Part shown: positions 8,170-16,506 of the stretch, in pieces
Layout: each line of letters opens with the position of its first letter
Numbering within the stretch: position 1 is the first letter of the stretch
DNA from: an uncultured Eubacteriales bacterium
GTDB lineage: Bacteria > Bacillota > Clostridia > Peptostreptococcales > Anaerovoracaceae
Reading direction: 5' to 3'
NCBI GenBank assembly: GCA_902775345.1
Contig: CACYLW010000003.1
Span: 186,001-250,000 of the forward strand
DNA length: 64,000 bases
The notes under the pieces: model-generated
What the model was told of the DNA's origin: nothing
Database searches by the model: none
What the model saw: only the letters and a program-made list of their open reading frames with translations
Made by a program: the position numbers and the translations under genes

Positions 8170-8826
8170 ATGAGAACAGTTATACTTGCATCACAGAATA
8201 AGAATAAGATCAAGGAAATCAGGGCGATACTGGATAAGTACGGCCTGAATGTCATAACGCGCGATGACGCGGGGATCCCGACAGACGATATAGAAGAGAC
8301 AGGCACGACCTTTGAGGAAAACTCACATCTGAAGGCCAGCGTTATCATGGATATGATCGCTGCCGATCCTTCACTTGAAAAGTACCTTGACAGCCCTGTG
8401 ATCGCCGACGATTCCGGGCTGATGGTGGACGCCTTAGGCGGCGCGCCGGGTGTGTACAGCGCCAGATATGCAGGCGAGGGATGTACTTATAATGATAATA
8501 ATACTAAGCTGCTTGCCGCGCTCGACGGAGTTCCTGAAGGTGAAAGAACAGCCAGGTTTGTTACGGTGATCACACTGATCTATCCGGATGAAAAAGGCGT
8601 TCCGGCGGAAGCGGTGCGGCAGGGAGACAGGTATGTTCTTGTCGCGAAAGGCGAGTGCTGCGGTCATATCGCTTCAGAAAAGAAGGGCGAGGGCGGCTTC
8701 GGATATGACCCGGTATTCATACCGGATGGATACAGCCAGTCTTTCGCTGAACTGGGAACGGATTTCAAGAATACAATAAGCCACAGGGCGAAAGCTCTGG
8801 AGGAACTGGAGAGACTGCTCGGCTGA
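8170..8826 (+). CDS. rdgB: XTP/dITP diphosphatase (HAM1/RdgB family)
   Basis: A 218-residue nucleotide-pool sanitising enzyme that hydrolyses dITP, XTP and ITP to monophosphates. Family signatures are ILASQNKNKIKEI at the N-terminus, ADDSGLMVDALGGAPGVYSA in the middle (catalytic acidic pair) and GEGGFGYDPVFIPDG plus SHRAKAL near the C-terminus. A TACAAT hexamer ends 9 bases before the ATG and no Shine-Dalgarno sequence is visible, so translation may start on a nearly leaderless message, although the -35 match is poor. It starts a run with yihY and the lipid kinase. Cytoplasmic. Confidence 0.95.
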   Translation: MRTVILASQNKNKIKEIRAILDKYGLNVITRDDAGIPTDDIEETGTTFEENSHLKASVIMDMIAADPSLEKYLDSPVIADDSGLMVDALGGAPGVYSARYAGEGCTYNDNNTKLLAALDGVPEGERTARFVTVITLIYPDEKGVPAEAVRQGDRYVLVAKGECCGHIASEKKGEGGFGYDPVFIPDGYSQSFAELGTDFKNTISHRAKALEELERLLG

Positions 8827-8845
8827 TGCCGTCTGAACTGACAGT

Positions 8846-9985
8846 ATGAGTGAATTCTGGGACAGCACATCTGACAATCCTGAACAGAAGAAACTCCATC
8901 TTACATGGAAAAGAGCTCTGAAAATCGGCTTCCACCTGTGGAGGCAGTTTGACGACCAATATTATGCGGGATTTGCTGCGCAGATCGCGTATTTCTTCTT
9001 TATGGCATCTGTTCCGATGCTCATCGTACTGACGCAGGTGCTTGGTATCTTTGATGTGTCGATGGACTTTATCAGAGAGTGGCTTGAACTGCACCTTTCG
9101 ACCGAGATGGGAAGCGTTCTTCAGAGGCTGTTCTCGGCATCATCCACGGCATTAAGCAGTTTCTTCATGATACTGCTTGCCCTGTGGGCGAGTTCATCCC
9201 TTGCATTTTCCCTGTCGAGACTTACGACATATACTATCAGTTACGGCAGGTACAGATTCAGCTTCTTCACCGAAAGACTCAAGGCGATACCTATAGCAGC
9301 CCTGTCCATACTCGCAGTAGCAGTCACTCTGGTCGGCTATGTGTACGGAGAACTTATCGCGAAGAGGATACTCCAGAATACATATATTGAGGGACTCATC
9401 TCGGGACTGAAAACTCCTGTACTCGTGATGCTGTTCTTCATAGTCATACTTGCGAATTATTATCTGCTTCCTCGTATACGTGTTCCTGTAGCAGCGGTAC
9501 TTCCGGGCGCTATATTTGCCACCATAGGAATATTGATAGTGACCTGGTGCTATTCGCTCTATATTTCAAGAGCTACAAACTACAACGTCCTGTACGGGGC
9601 GTTCTCAAACATCGTAGCCATGATGCTGTGGTTCTACCTGATAAGCTGGGTGCTCTGCATAGGCATGATGTTCAACAAGTCGTGGGACATACACATGAGA
9701 CGGGGCAGGCTGACTCCTGCAAAAATAAAGGAATACCTCATCAGGCAGTACGGTGACAATGGTGAGGAAATGTGGCATAAGCTGATAATAGGCGAGTACG
9801 ACATGGTCGACAGGTCGCTTGACAGCATAGCAGTAAGGTTCTCCAGAAAGTTCGATCCGGGCTATGATGAAAAGCGCGAAAGGGAGATCGCTGAACTCGT
9901 AGAAACAAAAAATGTCAGAGACAGGATCGAGCGTGAGATCGAGACCCGGAGAGCGGAACTCGAAGCAGGCGATGACGAGGAATAA
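8846..9985 (+). CDS. YihY/BrkB-family integral membrane protein
   Basis: A 379-residue protein with six or so membrane helices between about residues 40 and 290. Family features include the N-terminal amphipathic segment before FAAQIAYFFFMASVPMLIV and the late NYNVLYGAFSNIVAMMLWFY helix region. About 90 charged residues at the C-terminus lie outside the membrane. BrkB/YihY proteins are widespread and their role is unsettled; older ribonuclease BN labels are wrong, and a transport or envelope role is likelier. The gene starts 20 bases after rdgB and has a weak ribosome site. Confidence 0.88.
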   Translation: MSEFWDSTSDNPEQKKLHLTWKRALKIGFHLWRQFDDQYYAGFAAQIAYFFFMASVPMLIVLTQVLGIFDVSMDFIREWLELHLSTEMGSVLQRLFSASSTALSSFFMILLALWASSSLAFSLSRLTTYTISYGRYRFSFFTERLKAIPIAALSILAVAVTLVGYVYGELIAKRILQNTYIEGLISGLKTPVLVMLFFIVILANYYLLPRIRVPVAAVLPGAIFATIGILIVTWCYSLYISRATNYNVLYGAFSNIVAMMLWFYLISWVLCIGMMFNKSWDIHMRRGRLTPAKIKEYLIRQYGDNGEEMWHKLIIGEYDMVDRSLDSIAVRFSRKFDPGYDEKREREIAELVETKNVRDRIEREIETRRAELEAGDDEE

Positions 9986-10012
9986 TAATTATTTCCGGAG
10001 GAAAGCAATATC

Positions 10013-10918
10013 ATGCATAACAGAAAAAAGCTGCTGTTTATAATGAATCCGAAATCGGGACTCATGCAGGCTCCGAAATACATGGCTGAAATAGTCGGGC
10101 GCTTTTCCGGAGCAGGATATCTGACCCAGGTGCTGATGACTGAGGGCAAAGGGGACGCGAGGGATTTCGCAGCCGAGTACGGTGGAGAGGCCGATACCGT
10201 GGTAGTATCGGGCGGCGACGGTACTCTGAACGAGGTCATAGACGGGCTCATCAGCGGCGGACACAAGACACCGATCGGATATATCCCGGCAGGTTCAACA
10301 AATGACTTCGCCAATTCAATAGGACTCCCGAAGTCGATACCGGCCTGTGTTGACAGAATACTGAACGGCACGCCAAGCCCTGTGGATATCGGCAGTTTCA
10401 ACGGCCGTTACTTCAGCTACGTTGCTAGTTTCGGCGCATTTACGTCTACAACATATTCCGTGCCGCAGAATGTAAAGAACATTCTGGGACATTCGGCATA
10501 TGTCATGGCAGGCGTAAAGGAACTTGCGCATATAAAATCGATACATGCCAGGATCACACTCGAGAAGGGCGCACCGGAAGAGGAGGTGCACGAGGGGGAC
10601 TATGTTCTCGGCGGAGTATGTAATTCGAAGTCGATAGGAGGCATAGTCAATCTGCAGAGGCTGGATGTCGACATGAACGATGGGCTGATGGAAGTGATCC
10701 TCATCAGAATGCCGAGAGACCTGATCGAACTCAGTGACATAACTGCCAACATTATCAACGGGACATTCAAGTCGCATGAGATTGAAAAATATTCGGCACA
10801 TAAAGTGACATTCGAGCTGGATGAAAACGTTCACTGGACTCTCGACGGAGAATACGAAAAGGGCAGCGGGATATGTGAGATCGACACGATCAGATCGGCG
10901 ATCTCGCTCATAAAATAA
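10013..10918 (+). CDS. Diacylglycerol kinase-type lipid kinase
   Basis: A 301-residue member of the DagK/YegS/sphingosine kinase fold. The N-terminus reads LLFIMNPKSGL, the nucleotide loop VVVSGGDGTLNEVIDGL is near residues 62-78, and PAGSTNDFA near 90 is a family signature. It should phosphorylate a lipid such as diacylglycerol with ATP at the inner face of the membrane, recycling phospholipid head-group turnover products. CCGGAGGAAAG before the ATG is a strong ribosome site. Neighbours are the membrane protein YihY and a metallo-hydrolase, so an envelope-linked operon is plausible. The exact lipid is not determined. Confidence 0.9.
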   Translation: MHNRKKLLFIMNPKSGLMQAPKYMAEIVGRFSGAGYLTQVLMTEGKGDARDFAAEYGGEADTVVVSGGDGTLNEVIDGLISGGHKTPIGYIPAGSTNDFANSIGLPKSIPACVDRILNGTPSPVDIGSFNGRYFSYVASFGAFTSTTYSVPQNVKNILGHSAYVMAGVKELAHIKSIHARITLEKGAPEEEVHEGDYVLGGVCNSKSIGGIVNLQRLDVDMNDGLMEVILIRMPRDLIELSDITANIINGTFKSHEIEKYSAHKVTFELDENVHWTLDGEYEKGSGICEIDTIRSAISLIK

Positions 10919-10932
10919 AAGAGAGGACTGAC

Positions 10933-11601
10933 ATGATCATAAAATACACGGGACATGCATGTTTCAAGATCCTTGATCAGGAGACTGGGTATTCGATAGT
11001 TTTTGACCCTTACGAGCCTGGTTCAGTCAAGGGCTTCGGGGACATAAGGGACGCAGCGAGTGAAGTTCTTTGCTCGCACGATCATTTTGACCACAACTTC
11101 AGGAATGCAATAAAGCTTGAGCCTAAGGATGAAAGCCCGTTTGAAGTGAAGTGGATAGATACATTCCACGATCCGGAGAAAGGTGCTCTCAGAGGACCCA
11201 ACAGGATATACGTTATAACTCACAAGGCTACCGGAGAAAAGCTCATTCACTACGGTGATATAGGCGAGGTCCTTGATGATCTTCTGACAGAAGAGAACAT
11301 GGAGCTACTCAAAGACGCGGACATCGCTCTTGTACCGGTAGGCGGTGTATACACATACGACCGGCACGAGGCGCTGGATCTCATTGAAAAGACTACGCCT
11401 AAACTGGTGCTTCCGATGCATTACAGATCGGAGTCAGCCGGATTCGGTCTGCCTAACATCGATACCATTGAGAATTTCATTATGGAAGCCGCCGGAAGGG
11501 GGCACGGGATAAGCCTCGGACAGGTGTGGTTCATCAACACCGCTGAGTACGATATCGACGCAGACATACTCGTGCTCCGCCCGCAAAACATGAAGCTTTG
11601 A
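10933..11601 (+). CDS. Metallo-beta-lactamase fold hydrolase (UlaG/UPF0173-like)
   Basis: A 222-residue protein with the MBL metal motif SHDHFDHN near residues 49-56, a second metal His in IHYGDIGE (near 103) and a further His in VLPMHYRSES (near 162). The N-terminus MIIKYTGHACFKI fits the short UlaG/UPF0173-like branch, where most members have unknown substrates. It should be a cytoplasmic metal-dependent hydrolase. It begins 14 bases after the lipid kinase with GAGAGGAC upstream, so it is part of that operon. Confidence 0.88.
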   Translation: MIIKYTGHACFKILDQETGYSIVFDPYEPGSVKGFGDIRDAASEVLCSHDHFDHNFRNAIKLEPKDESPFEVKWIDTFHDPEKGALRGPNRIYVITHKATGEKLIHYGDIGEVLDDLLTEENMELLKDADIALVPVGGVYTYDRHEALDLIEKTTPKLVLPMHYRSESAGFGLPNIDTIENFIMEAAGRGHGISLGQVWFINTAEYDIDADILVLRPQNMKL

Positions 11602-11607
11602 TATTTG

Positions 11608-11626
11608 AATCATGATAATCATTCAA
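11608..11626. promoter_or_regulatory. Fur-box-like inverted repeat (tentative)
   Basis: The 12-base core ATGATAATCATT (11612-11623) equals the centre of the classical Fur box, and by my count 14 of 19 positions match the full consensus. It lies between the hydrolase stop and the ribosome site of the small membrane protein. No clear promoter surrounds it, so a function is uncertain. Confidence 0.25.
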
Positions 11627-11638
11627 GGGGGGATTCAC

Positions 11639-11893
11639 ATGTTTAAATTATTAGTAGTACTCGCAGTTGCTTACATCGTGCTGAAAATACTGAATACAAG
11701 AGCTAAGTTTGCTGAGGCTGACGCAAGACGTGAGGCAGAAGAACAGCGCCTGAGAGAAGAGGCTGAGGCAGCTGCCGAAGATGAGATTATGCGCGAGGAG
11801 GCTGTTGACGTAGAAGCAGAAGTGATAGAAAACGGTGACGATGATGATGCTGCGGAAGTGGTGGAAATCATCGAACCTGAGGTCACAGAATAA
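11639..11893 (+). CDS. Small single-pass membrane protein with acidic coiled-coil tail
   Basis: An 84-residue protein starting at the ATG of MFKLLVVLAVAYIVLKI, chosen because AAGGGGGG lies just upstream; an earlier in-frame start would place that ribosome site inside the gene. One hydrophobic helix (about residues 2-18) is followed by an Ala/Glu/Arg-rich likely coiled coil and a strongly acidic end. I do not recognise a family; similar small membrane-anchored coiled-coil proteins are common and hard to classify. It sits between the metallo-hydrolase and yicC. Confidence 0.7.
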   Translation: MFKLLVVLAVAYIVLKILNTRAKFAEADARREAEEQRLREEAEAAAEDEIMREEAVDVEAEVIENGDDDDAAEVVEIIEPEVTE

Positions 11894-11915
11894 TAATTAA
11901 CGGAGTTTGAACAAG

Positions 11916-12809
11916 ATGATCAGAAGTATGACGGGATTCGGCAGGGGCGAGTACTCTGACGAGATCAGCAAGGTAACAGTAGAGATAAGATCTGTAAATC
12001 ACAGATATCTTGATATTTATGTAAAGATGCCGAGGCGCTATTCGTTCGCCGAGGAGACAATAAAGTCGGCTGTCAAGGAAAGGCTGCACCGCGGCAAGGT
12101 GGAGATCAGCGTAAGTGTTGATAACATAGGCAAGAGTGACAGCGATGTAAGGCTTGATAAGGAACTTGCTGCCCGCTACTATAATGTGCTGTCAGAACTG
12201 AAAGACAGCTTCGATTTCGGTGATGAGTCGCACGTTTCACTCAGCCTGCTTTCAAAAATGCCGGATGTTATAGTCACTACCCCGGCTGCTGAGGACGAGG
12301 AAGCCATGAAGGCAAGACTTCTCGGAGCGACTTCAAAGGCACTCGATGACTTCTGCTCCATGAGAGAAGCTGAGGGAGAGAAGCTTGCTGCAGATCTCTG
12401 TGCCAGAGCCGATACCATACAGGCGATCAGGGACAGCATAGAGAAAAGGGCTCCCGAGATCGAAAAGGAATATGCCGTGAAGTTCAAGGCCAGGGTCGAG
12501 GAGATACTCGGCGGTGTGTACGAAGTGCCGGAAGAGAGGATCGCTCTTGAGGCGGCCATATTCGCGGACAAGGCAAATATTACTGAAGAACTCGTAAGGC
12601 TGGGCAGCCACATAAGCCAGCTCAGGAAATTCCTGCAGTCTGACGGACGCGAAGCCGTCGGCAAAAAGATCGATTTTCTTATCCAGGAGATGAACCGTGA
12701 GGCCAACACGATCGGATCCAAGTCGAATGACAGGGAAATCACCTCAAATATGCTCGACCTCAAGGCTGAGATCGAGAAGGTCAGAGAACAGGTGCAGAAC
12801 ATAGAGTGA
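11916..12809 (+). CDS. yicC: YicC-family protein (endoribonuclease-like)
   Basis: A 297-residue YicC protein. The start is taken at the ATG of MIRSMTGFGRGE, which matches the family start and has GGAG about 10 bases upstream; a TTG three codons earlier is less likely. The N-terminal SMTGFGRGE and RSVNHRYLDIYVKMP segments and the C-terminal FLIQEMNREANTIGSKSND segment (DUF1732) are diagnostic. YicC-family proteins have been linked to RNA turnover and stationary-phase survival. In Bacillota the usual order is yicC-remA-gmk-rpoZ; here a symporter gene lies where remA would be, overlapping the yicC stop by 4 bases. Confidence 0.92.
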   Translation: MIRSMTGFGRGEYSDEISKVTVEIRSVNHRYLDIYVKMPRRYSFAEETIKSAVKERLHRGKVEISVSVDNIGKSDSDVRLDKELAARYYNVLSELKDSFDFGDESHVSLSLLSKMPDVIVTTPAAEDEEAMKARLLGATSKALDDFCSMREAEGEKLAADLCARADTIQAIRDSIEKRAPEIEKEYAVKFKARVEEILGGVYEVPEERIALEAAIFADKANITEELVRLGSHISQLRKFLQSDGREAVGKKIDFLIQEMNREANTIGSKSNDREITSNMLDLKAEIEKVREQVQNIE

Positions 12810-14017
12810 AAACTGTTTTCAAAAAAGAGAATCTGTTCATTAGGATAGCAATAGGCTTCGGAGCCGGGATCCTTCTGGGAACCTTGGCTCCGCAGTTTTC
12901 GATTGACGCAAAAATCATCGGCGATGTCTATCTGAACCTGATAAAGATGATGGTGATACCTGTTCTCATCTGCGCGGTGATGACAAGTATCATCAATTCA
13001 GCGAACCTGGCATCGCTCAGGAGGATAGCAGTCAAGACGGTGCTGCTTTATGTGGTGATGTTCCTCGCTTCGTTCGCGGCAGCGTTTGGAGTAGCAATGC
13101 TGATAAGGCCGGGGCTTGGCGTCGTGTTCGAGAACCAGCCGGTATTTGAAGGGGAGACTGGCGTACAGATACGTGTGTCGCAGGTCCTCATCGGCATGCT
13201 GCCGCACAGCTTTTCAGATATTCTGTCTGCGAAATGCATACTCCCTATGCTGCTTCTTTCCATACTGCTTTCTGCCGTGATAGTTGCGATGGGAGAGAGG
13301 GCGAGGCCCGTAACGGGATTCATAAACGGATTGAAGGACATAGTTTTCCGCCTGCTCTCAATAATAATGGAGACTTCGCCTATAGGTGTCATGTCGCTGA
13401 TGGCATACTCGATCGCGGAGTACGGCACAGGTCTGTTCATGGCCATAGGGAAATACATAATGTGCTGCTGGCTGGCATGCATCGCGGTTTACATCATAGT
13501 GTTCTTCATACCGGTACGGCTTTATGTAAAGACGGACGCGCGGACCTTCCTTTCGGCATGCGGCAAAGTCGCACTCATGACGCTGTCTACGACGAGCTCC
13601 GCCGCGACGCTTCCTACGACTATCCGGGTGAGCATAGAAGAACTCGGAGCGCCCGCGGCGATAAGCAACTTCACGCTGCCTCTCGGATGCACCATTAACA
13701 TGTGCGGAGGGGCGTGCTCGTTCTGCTGCCTTGCGGTATTTGTTTCAGATTTCTATTCGCTCGACCTTCCGCTCTTACAGTTTGCCGCGATGGCCATCAT
13801 TGCGACACTTCTGAACATGGCGGCTCCGGGCATACCCGGTGGAGGAATAGTGCTTATGACATCGTTTCTCACAATATTCGGCCTGCCGCTTGATCTGATC
13901 GGACCGATAGCTGCATTCTACAGACTTATCGACATGGCCTTTACTACGATCAACGTTGAGGGCGATGTTGCTGCTAATCTGATAATTGCTAAGTCAGAGG
14001 GAAGTATGTTAAAATAA
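12806..14017 (+). CDS. Dicarboxylate/amino acid:cation symporter (DAACS family)
   Basis: A 403-residue symporter starting with GTG that overlaps the yicC TGA (GTGA). Hydrophobic helices run through the protein, with the serine-rich re-entrant loop STTSSAATLPTTI near residue 260 and a second loop segment around INMCGGACSF and AAPGIPGGGIVL in the C-terminal half, as in GltPh/GltT-type transporters. It should take up an acidic or neutral amino acid or dicarboxylate with Na+ or H+. The canonical NMDGT motif reads NMCGG, so cation or substrate binding may differ from glutamate carriers. It is embedded in the yicC-gmk-rpoZ operon. Confidence 0.88.
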   Translation: MKTVFKKENLFIRIAIGFGAGILLGTLAPQFSIDAKIIGDVYLNLIKMMVIPVLICAVMTSIINSANLASLRRIAVKTVLLYVVMFLASFAAAFGVAMLIRPGLGVVFENQPVFEGETGVQIRVSQVLIGMLPHSFSDILSAKCILPMLLLSILLSAVIVAMGERARPVTGFINGLKDIVFRLLSIIMETSPIGVMSLMAYSIAEYGTGLFMAIGKYIMCCWLACIAVYIIVFFIPVRLYVKTDARTFLSACGKVALMTLSTTSSAATLPTTIRVSIEELGAPAAISNFTLPLGCTINMCGGACSFCCLAVFVSDFYSLDLPLLQFAAMAIIATLLNMAAPGIPGGGIVLMTSFLTIFGLPLDLIGPIAAFYRLIDMAFTTINVEGDVAANLIIAKSEGSMLK

Positions 14018-14038
14018 TAAGTCAGCGGGGAGGTGTAT

Positions 14039-14662
14039 ATGAGCCGTAAAAAAGGCAGCTTATTTGTTATATCCGGTCCGTCCGGAACGGGCAAAGGAAC
14101 TGTATGTGCCGAACTTCTCAAGGAGATCGGCAACGAGTTTTCGGTGTCGATGACTACCCGGGGACCCCGTGAAGGAGAAGTAGACGGTAAGGATTACTTC
14201 TTTGTCACAAGAGAGGTGTTCATAGAGAACATCGAAGCCGGGAATTTCCTTGAACACGCGACTGTGTTCGATAATCTGTACGGAACACCGAAAGACATGG
14301 TGATTAACCGTCTTGAAAGAGGCCGTAACGTGATACTCGATATCGATGTTCAGGGAGGTCTTCAGGTCAAGAAAGCGATGCCTGAGGCGGTGCTCATCTT
14401 CATACTTCCGCCTAGTCTGGCAGAGCTCAGGAGACGTCTCGAAGGCAGGGGCACCGAAACTGCAGAAAAGGTCGAGAGCAGACTCGGTCAGGCGCTGAAT
14501 GAGATCAGACTCATAGGAGAATACGATTACTATATAGTAAATGATGATATAAATGAGGCCGTCACGCTGGCAAAAAGCATAATGGCTGCAGAAGCAGCAA
14601 AAGTGCCTGAAGCGGTCAGGCCTATCATAAGAGAGTACGAAAACGAGTCAAAACAGAAGTAA
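14039..14662 (+). CDS. gmk: Guanylate kinase
   Basis: A 207-residue kinase converting GMP (or dGMP) and ATP to GDP and ADP. The P-loop GPSGTGKGT is at residues 13-21, and GMP-binding segments include SMTTRGPREGEVDGKDYFF and EHATVFDNLYGTP. The ATG at 14039 is preferred over a GTG six bases earlier because GGGGAGG is properly placed for it. It follows the symporter by 21 bases and precedes rpoZ by 21 bases, the conserved gmk-rpoZ pairing. Confidence 0.96.
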   Translation: MSRKKGSLFVISGPSGTGKGTVCAELLKEIGNEFSVSMTTRGPREGEVDGKDYFFVTREVFIENIEAGNFLEHATVFDNLYGTPKDMVINRLERGRNVILDIDVQGGLQVKKAMPEAVLIFILPPSLAELRRRLEGRGTETAEKVESRLGQALNEIRLIGEYDYYIVNDDINEAVTLAKSIMAAEAAKVPEAVRPIIREYENESKQK

Positions 14663-14683
14663 TATAAGAAAGGGGAACTGATA

Positions 14684-14887
14684 ATGCTTCTTTATCCATC
14701 AATAAACAAACTCAGAGAGAAGACAGACAGCAGATATTCGCTCGTCATCCTCACTGCAAAGAGAGCAAGGGATATCGTTGACGGAAAGCCTGCTCTTACG
14801 GAAGAAGAGAGCGAAAGACCTGTCAGTCAGGCTGCAAAGGAAATCGCTGCTGACATGATCACTTACACAAGAAAAGAAGAGGAGTAA
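14684..14887 (+). CDS. rpoZ: RNA polymerase omega subunit
   Basis: A 67-residue omega subunit. The N-terminus LLYPSINKLREKTDSRYSLV and the conserved TAKRARDI segment, which packs on the beta-prime subunit, identify it. It helps assemble and stabilise RNA polymerase. AAAGGGGA is upstream. It is shorter than the E. coli subunit but usual for Clostridia. It lies between gmk and gpmI. Confidence 0.93.
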   Translation: MLLYPSINKLREKTDSRYSLVILTAKRARDIVDGKPALTEEESERPVSQAAKEIAADMITYTRKEEE

Positions 14888-14890
14888 GCC

Positions 14891-16405
14891 ATGAAACACA
14901 GACCAACCATGCTGATGATCCTTGACGGATTTGGCTACAGAGAAGACTTTTACGGAAATGCTATCATGCGGGCCAAGACGCCTGTGCTCGACGAAATTTT
15001 CGACAATTATCCGTTCATCACAATCTATGCAAGCGGAGAGCCTGTTGGACTTCCTGCCGGACAGATGGGAAACTCAGAGGTTGGCCATCTTAATATAGGT
15101 GCCGGAAGCGTCATTTATCAGAACCTTCTCAAGATCTCCAGATCCATTGATTCCGGAGAGTTCTTTGAAAACGAAGCTCTGATGGCTGCCATGAAGAACG
15201 CGGCTGAAGGACACACACTCCATATCATGGGTCTTGTATCGGACGGCGGCGTACACAGCCATATGAAACACCTCATGGCCACCATAAACATGGCCAAGAA
15301 GAACGGCGTCAAGGATGTAGCAGTCCACTGCTTCCTCGACGGAAGAGATGTTCCGCCGAAGAGCGCCATGACATGGCTCGGACCTCTCGAAGAATATCTG
15401 AAGGATAACGAAGCAGGACGCATCGGTGTCATTTCCGGAAGATTCTACGCGATGGACAGAGACAAGAGATGGGAGCGTCTCGTAAGAGCATATGACGCGC
15501 TCACTCTCAGCGAAGGCCTTACTGCATCTTGCGCACAGGAGTGCATGGACAACTCCTATGCAAAGGATGAAGTAGACGAGTTCGTACAGCCGACAGTTAT
15601 CAATGCTGCTCCTATCAAGGACGGCGACTCAGTTATATTCATCAACTTCAGACCTGACAGAGCAAGAGAGATCACACGTGCTTTGGTCGATCCTGATTTT
15701 GACGGATTCGAAAGAAAGTCTGCTCCGAAGGATCTTACATACGTCTGCATGGCTGAGTACGATGCGACCATGCCGAACGTACTGGTAGCATTCCCGCCTC
15801 AGGATGTCGATCCGACTCTTGGCAAAACGATCGCTGATCTCGGACTGAAGCAGCTCCGTATCGCAGAGACAGAGAAGTATGCACATGTAACATTCTTCTT
15901 CAATGGCGGTGTTGAGGAGCCTAACGTTAACGAGGACAGGATCCTTATCCCTTCGCCGAAGGTAGCTACTTACGACCTTCAGCCTGAGATGAGCGCTCCT
16001 GAAGTTGCGGCAACCGTCATCGACAGGATCAATAAGGACATATATGATCTTATAATCCTTAACTTCGCAAATCCTGACATGGTAGGACATACAGGAGATT
16101 TCGACGCAGCTGTCAAGGCGATAGAGACACTCGACGGTCTGATCGGACAGATCCGAGACGCTGTCTTCGAAAAGGATGGACAGATCCTCCTGACTGCTGA
16201 TCACGGCAACGCTGACACCATGCTCGATGAGAAGGGCGAGCCGGTAACAAAGCACTCCACATCCAAGGTTCCGCTTTGCCACATCTGCAAGGAGCCTGTT
16301 CCGTTCAAGAAGAACTCCGGCAAGCTGGCAGATATCGCACCTACTATCCTGACGCTGATGGGTCTCGAGGTACCTGAAGGAATGGAAGGAGATGTACTGG
16401 TTTAA
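14891..16405 (+). CDS. gpmI: 2,3-bisphosphoglycerate-independent phosphoglycerate mutase
   Basis: A 504-residue metalloenzyme of the alkaline phosphatase superfamily that interconverts 3- and 2-phosphoglycerate in glycolysis. The catalytic serine is Ser62 in GQMGNSEVGHLNIGAG; metal ligands are seen in LMILDGFG (near residue 12), NFANPDMVGHTGD (near 395) and LLTADHGNAD (near 440). The insertion domain with FLDGRDVPPKSA is complete. AGAGGAGTAAGCC before the ATG is a good ribosome site, 3 bases after rpoZ. A terminator follows. Confidence 0.96.
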   Translation: MKHRPTMLMILDGFGYREDFYGNAIMRAKTPVLDEIFDNYPFITIYASGEPVGLPAGQMGNSEVGHLNIGAGSVIYQNLLKISRSIDSGEFFENEALMAAMKNAAEGHTLHIMGLVSDGGVHSHMKHLMATINMAKKNGVKDVAVHCFLDGRDVPPKSAMTWLGPLEEYLKDNEAGRIGVISGRFYAMDRDKRWERLVRAYDALTLSEGLTASCAQECMDNSYAKDEVDEFVQPTVINAAPIKDGDSVIFINFRPDRAREITRALVDPDFDGFERKSAPKDLTYVCMAEYDATMPNVLVAFPPQDVDPTLGKTIADLGLKQLRIAETEKYAHVTFFFNGGVEEPNVNEDRILIPSPKVATYDLQPEMSAPEVAATVIDRINKDIYDLIILNFANPDMVGHTGDFDAAVKAIETLDGLIGQIRDAVFEKDGQILLTADHGNADTMLDEKGEPVTKHSTSKVPLCHICKEPVPFKKNSGKLADIAPTILTLMGLEVPEGMEGDVLV

Positions 16406-16440
16406 AGGCCGGTTTTTCACCCACATAAAATGATATCGTT

Positions 16441-16470
16441 GGCACAGGGACAGACCCTGTGCCACTTTTT
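16441..16470 (+). terminator. Intrinsic terminator after gpmI
   Basis: A perfect 9-base-pair stem GGCACAGGG (16441-16449) / CCCTGTGCC (16455-16463) with loop ACAGA, then ACTTTTT. It closes the yicC-gpmI operon 35 bases after the gpmI stop. Confidence 0.92.
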
Positions 16471-16471
16471 G

Positions 16472-16500
16472 TTGATAAGCTAAGTAATGACGGATAAAAT
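16472..16500 (+). promoter_or_regulatory. Predicted promoter for addA giving a leaderless message
   Basis: TTGATA (16472-16477) and TAAAAT (16495-16500) are spaced by 17 bases, immediately after the gpmI terminator. The addA ATG begins at 16507, where transcription itself would start, and no Shine-Dalgarno sequence exists between them. Confidence 0.6.
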
Positions 16501-16506
16501 TAAATC

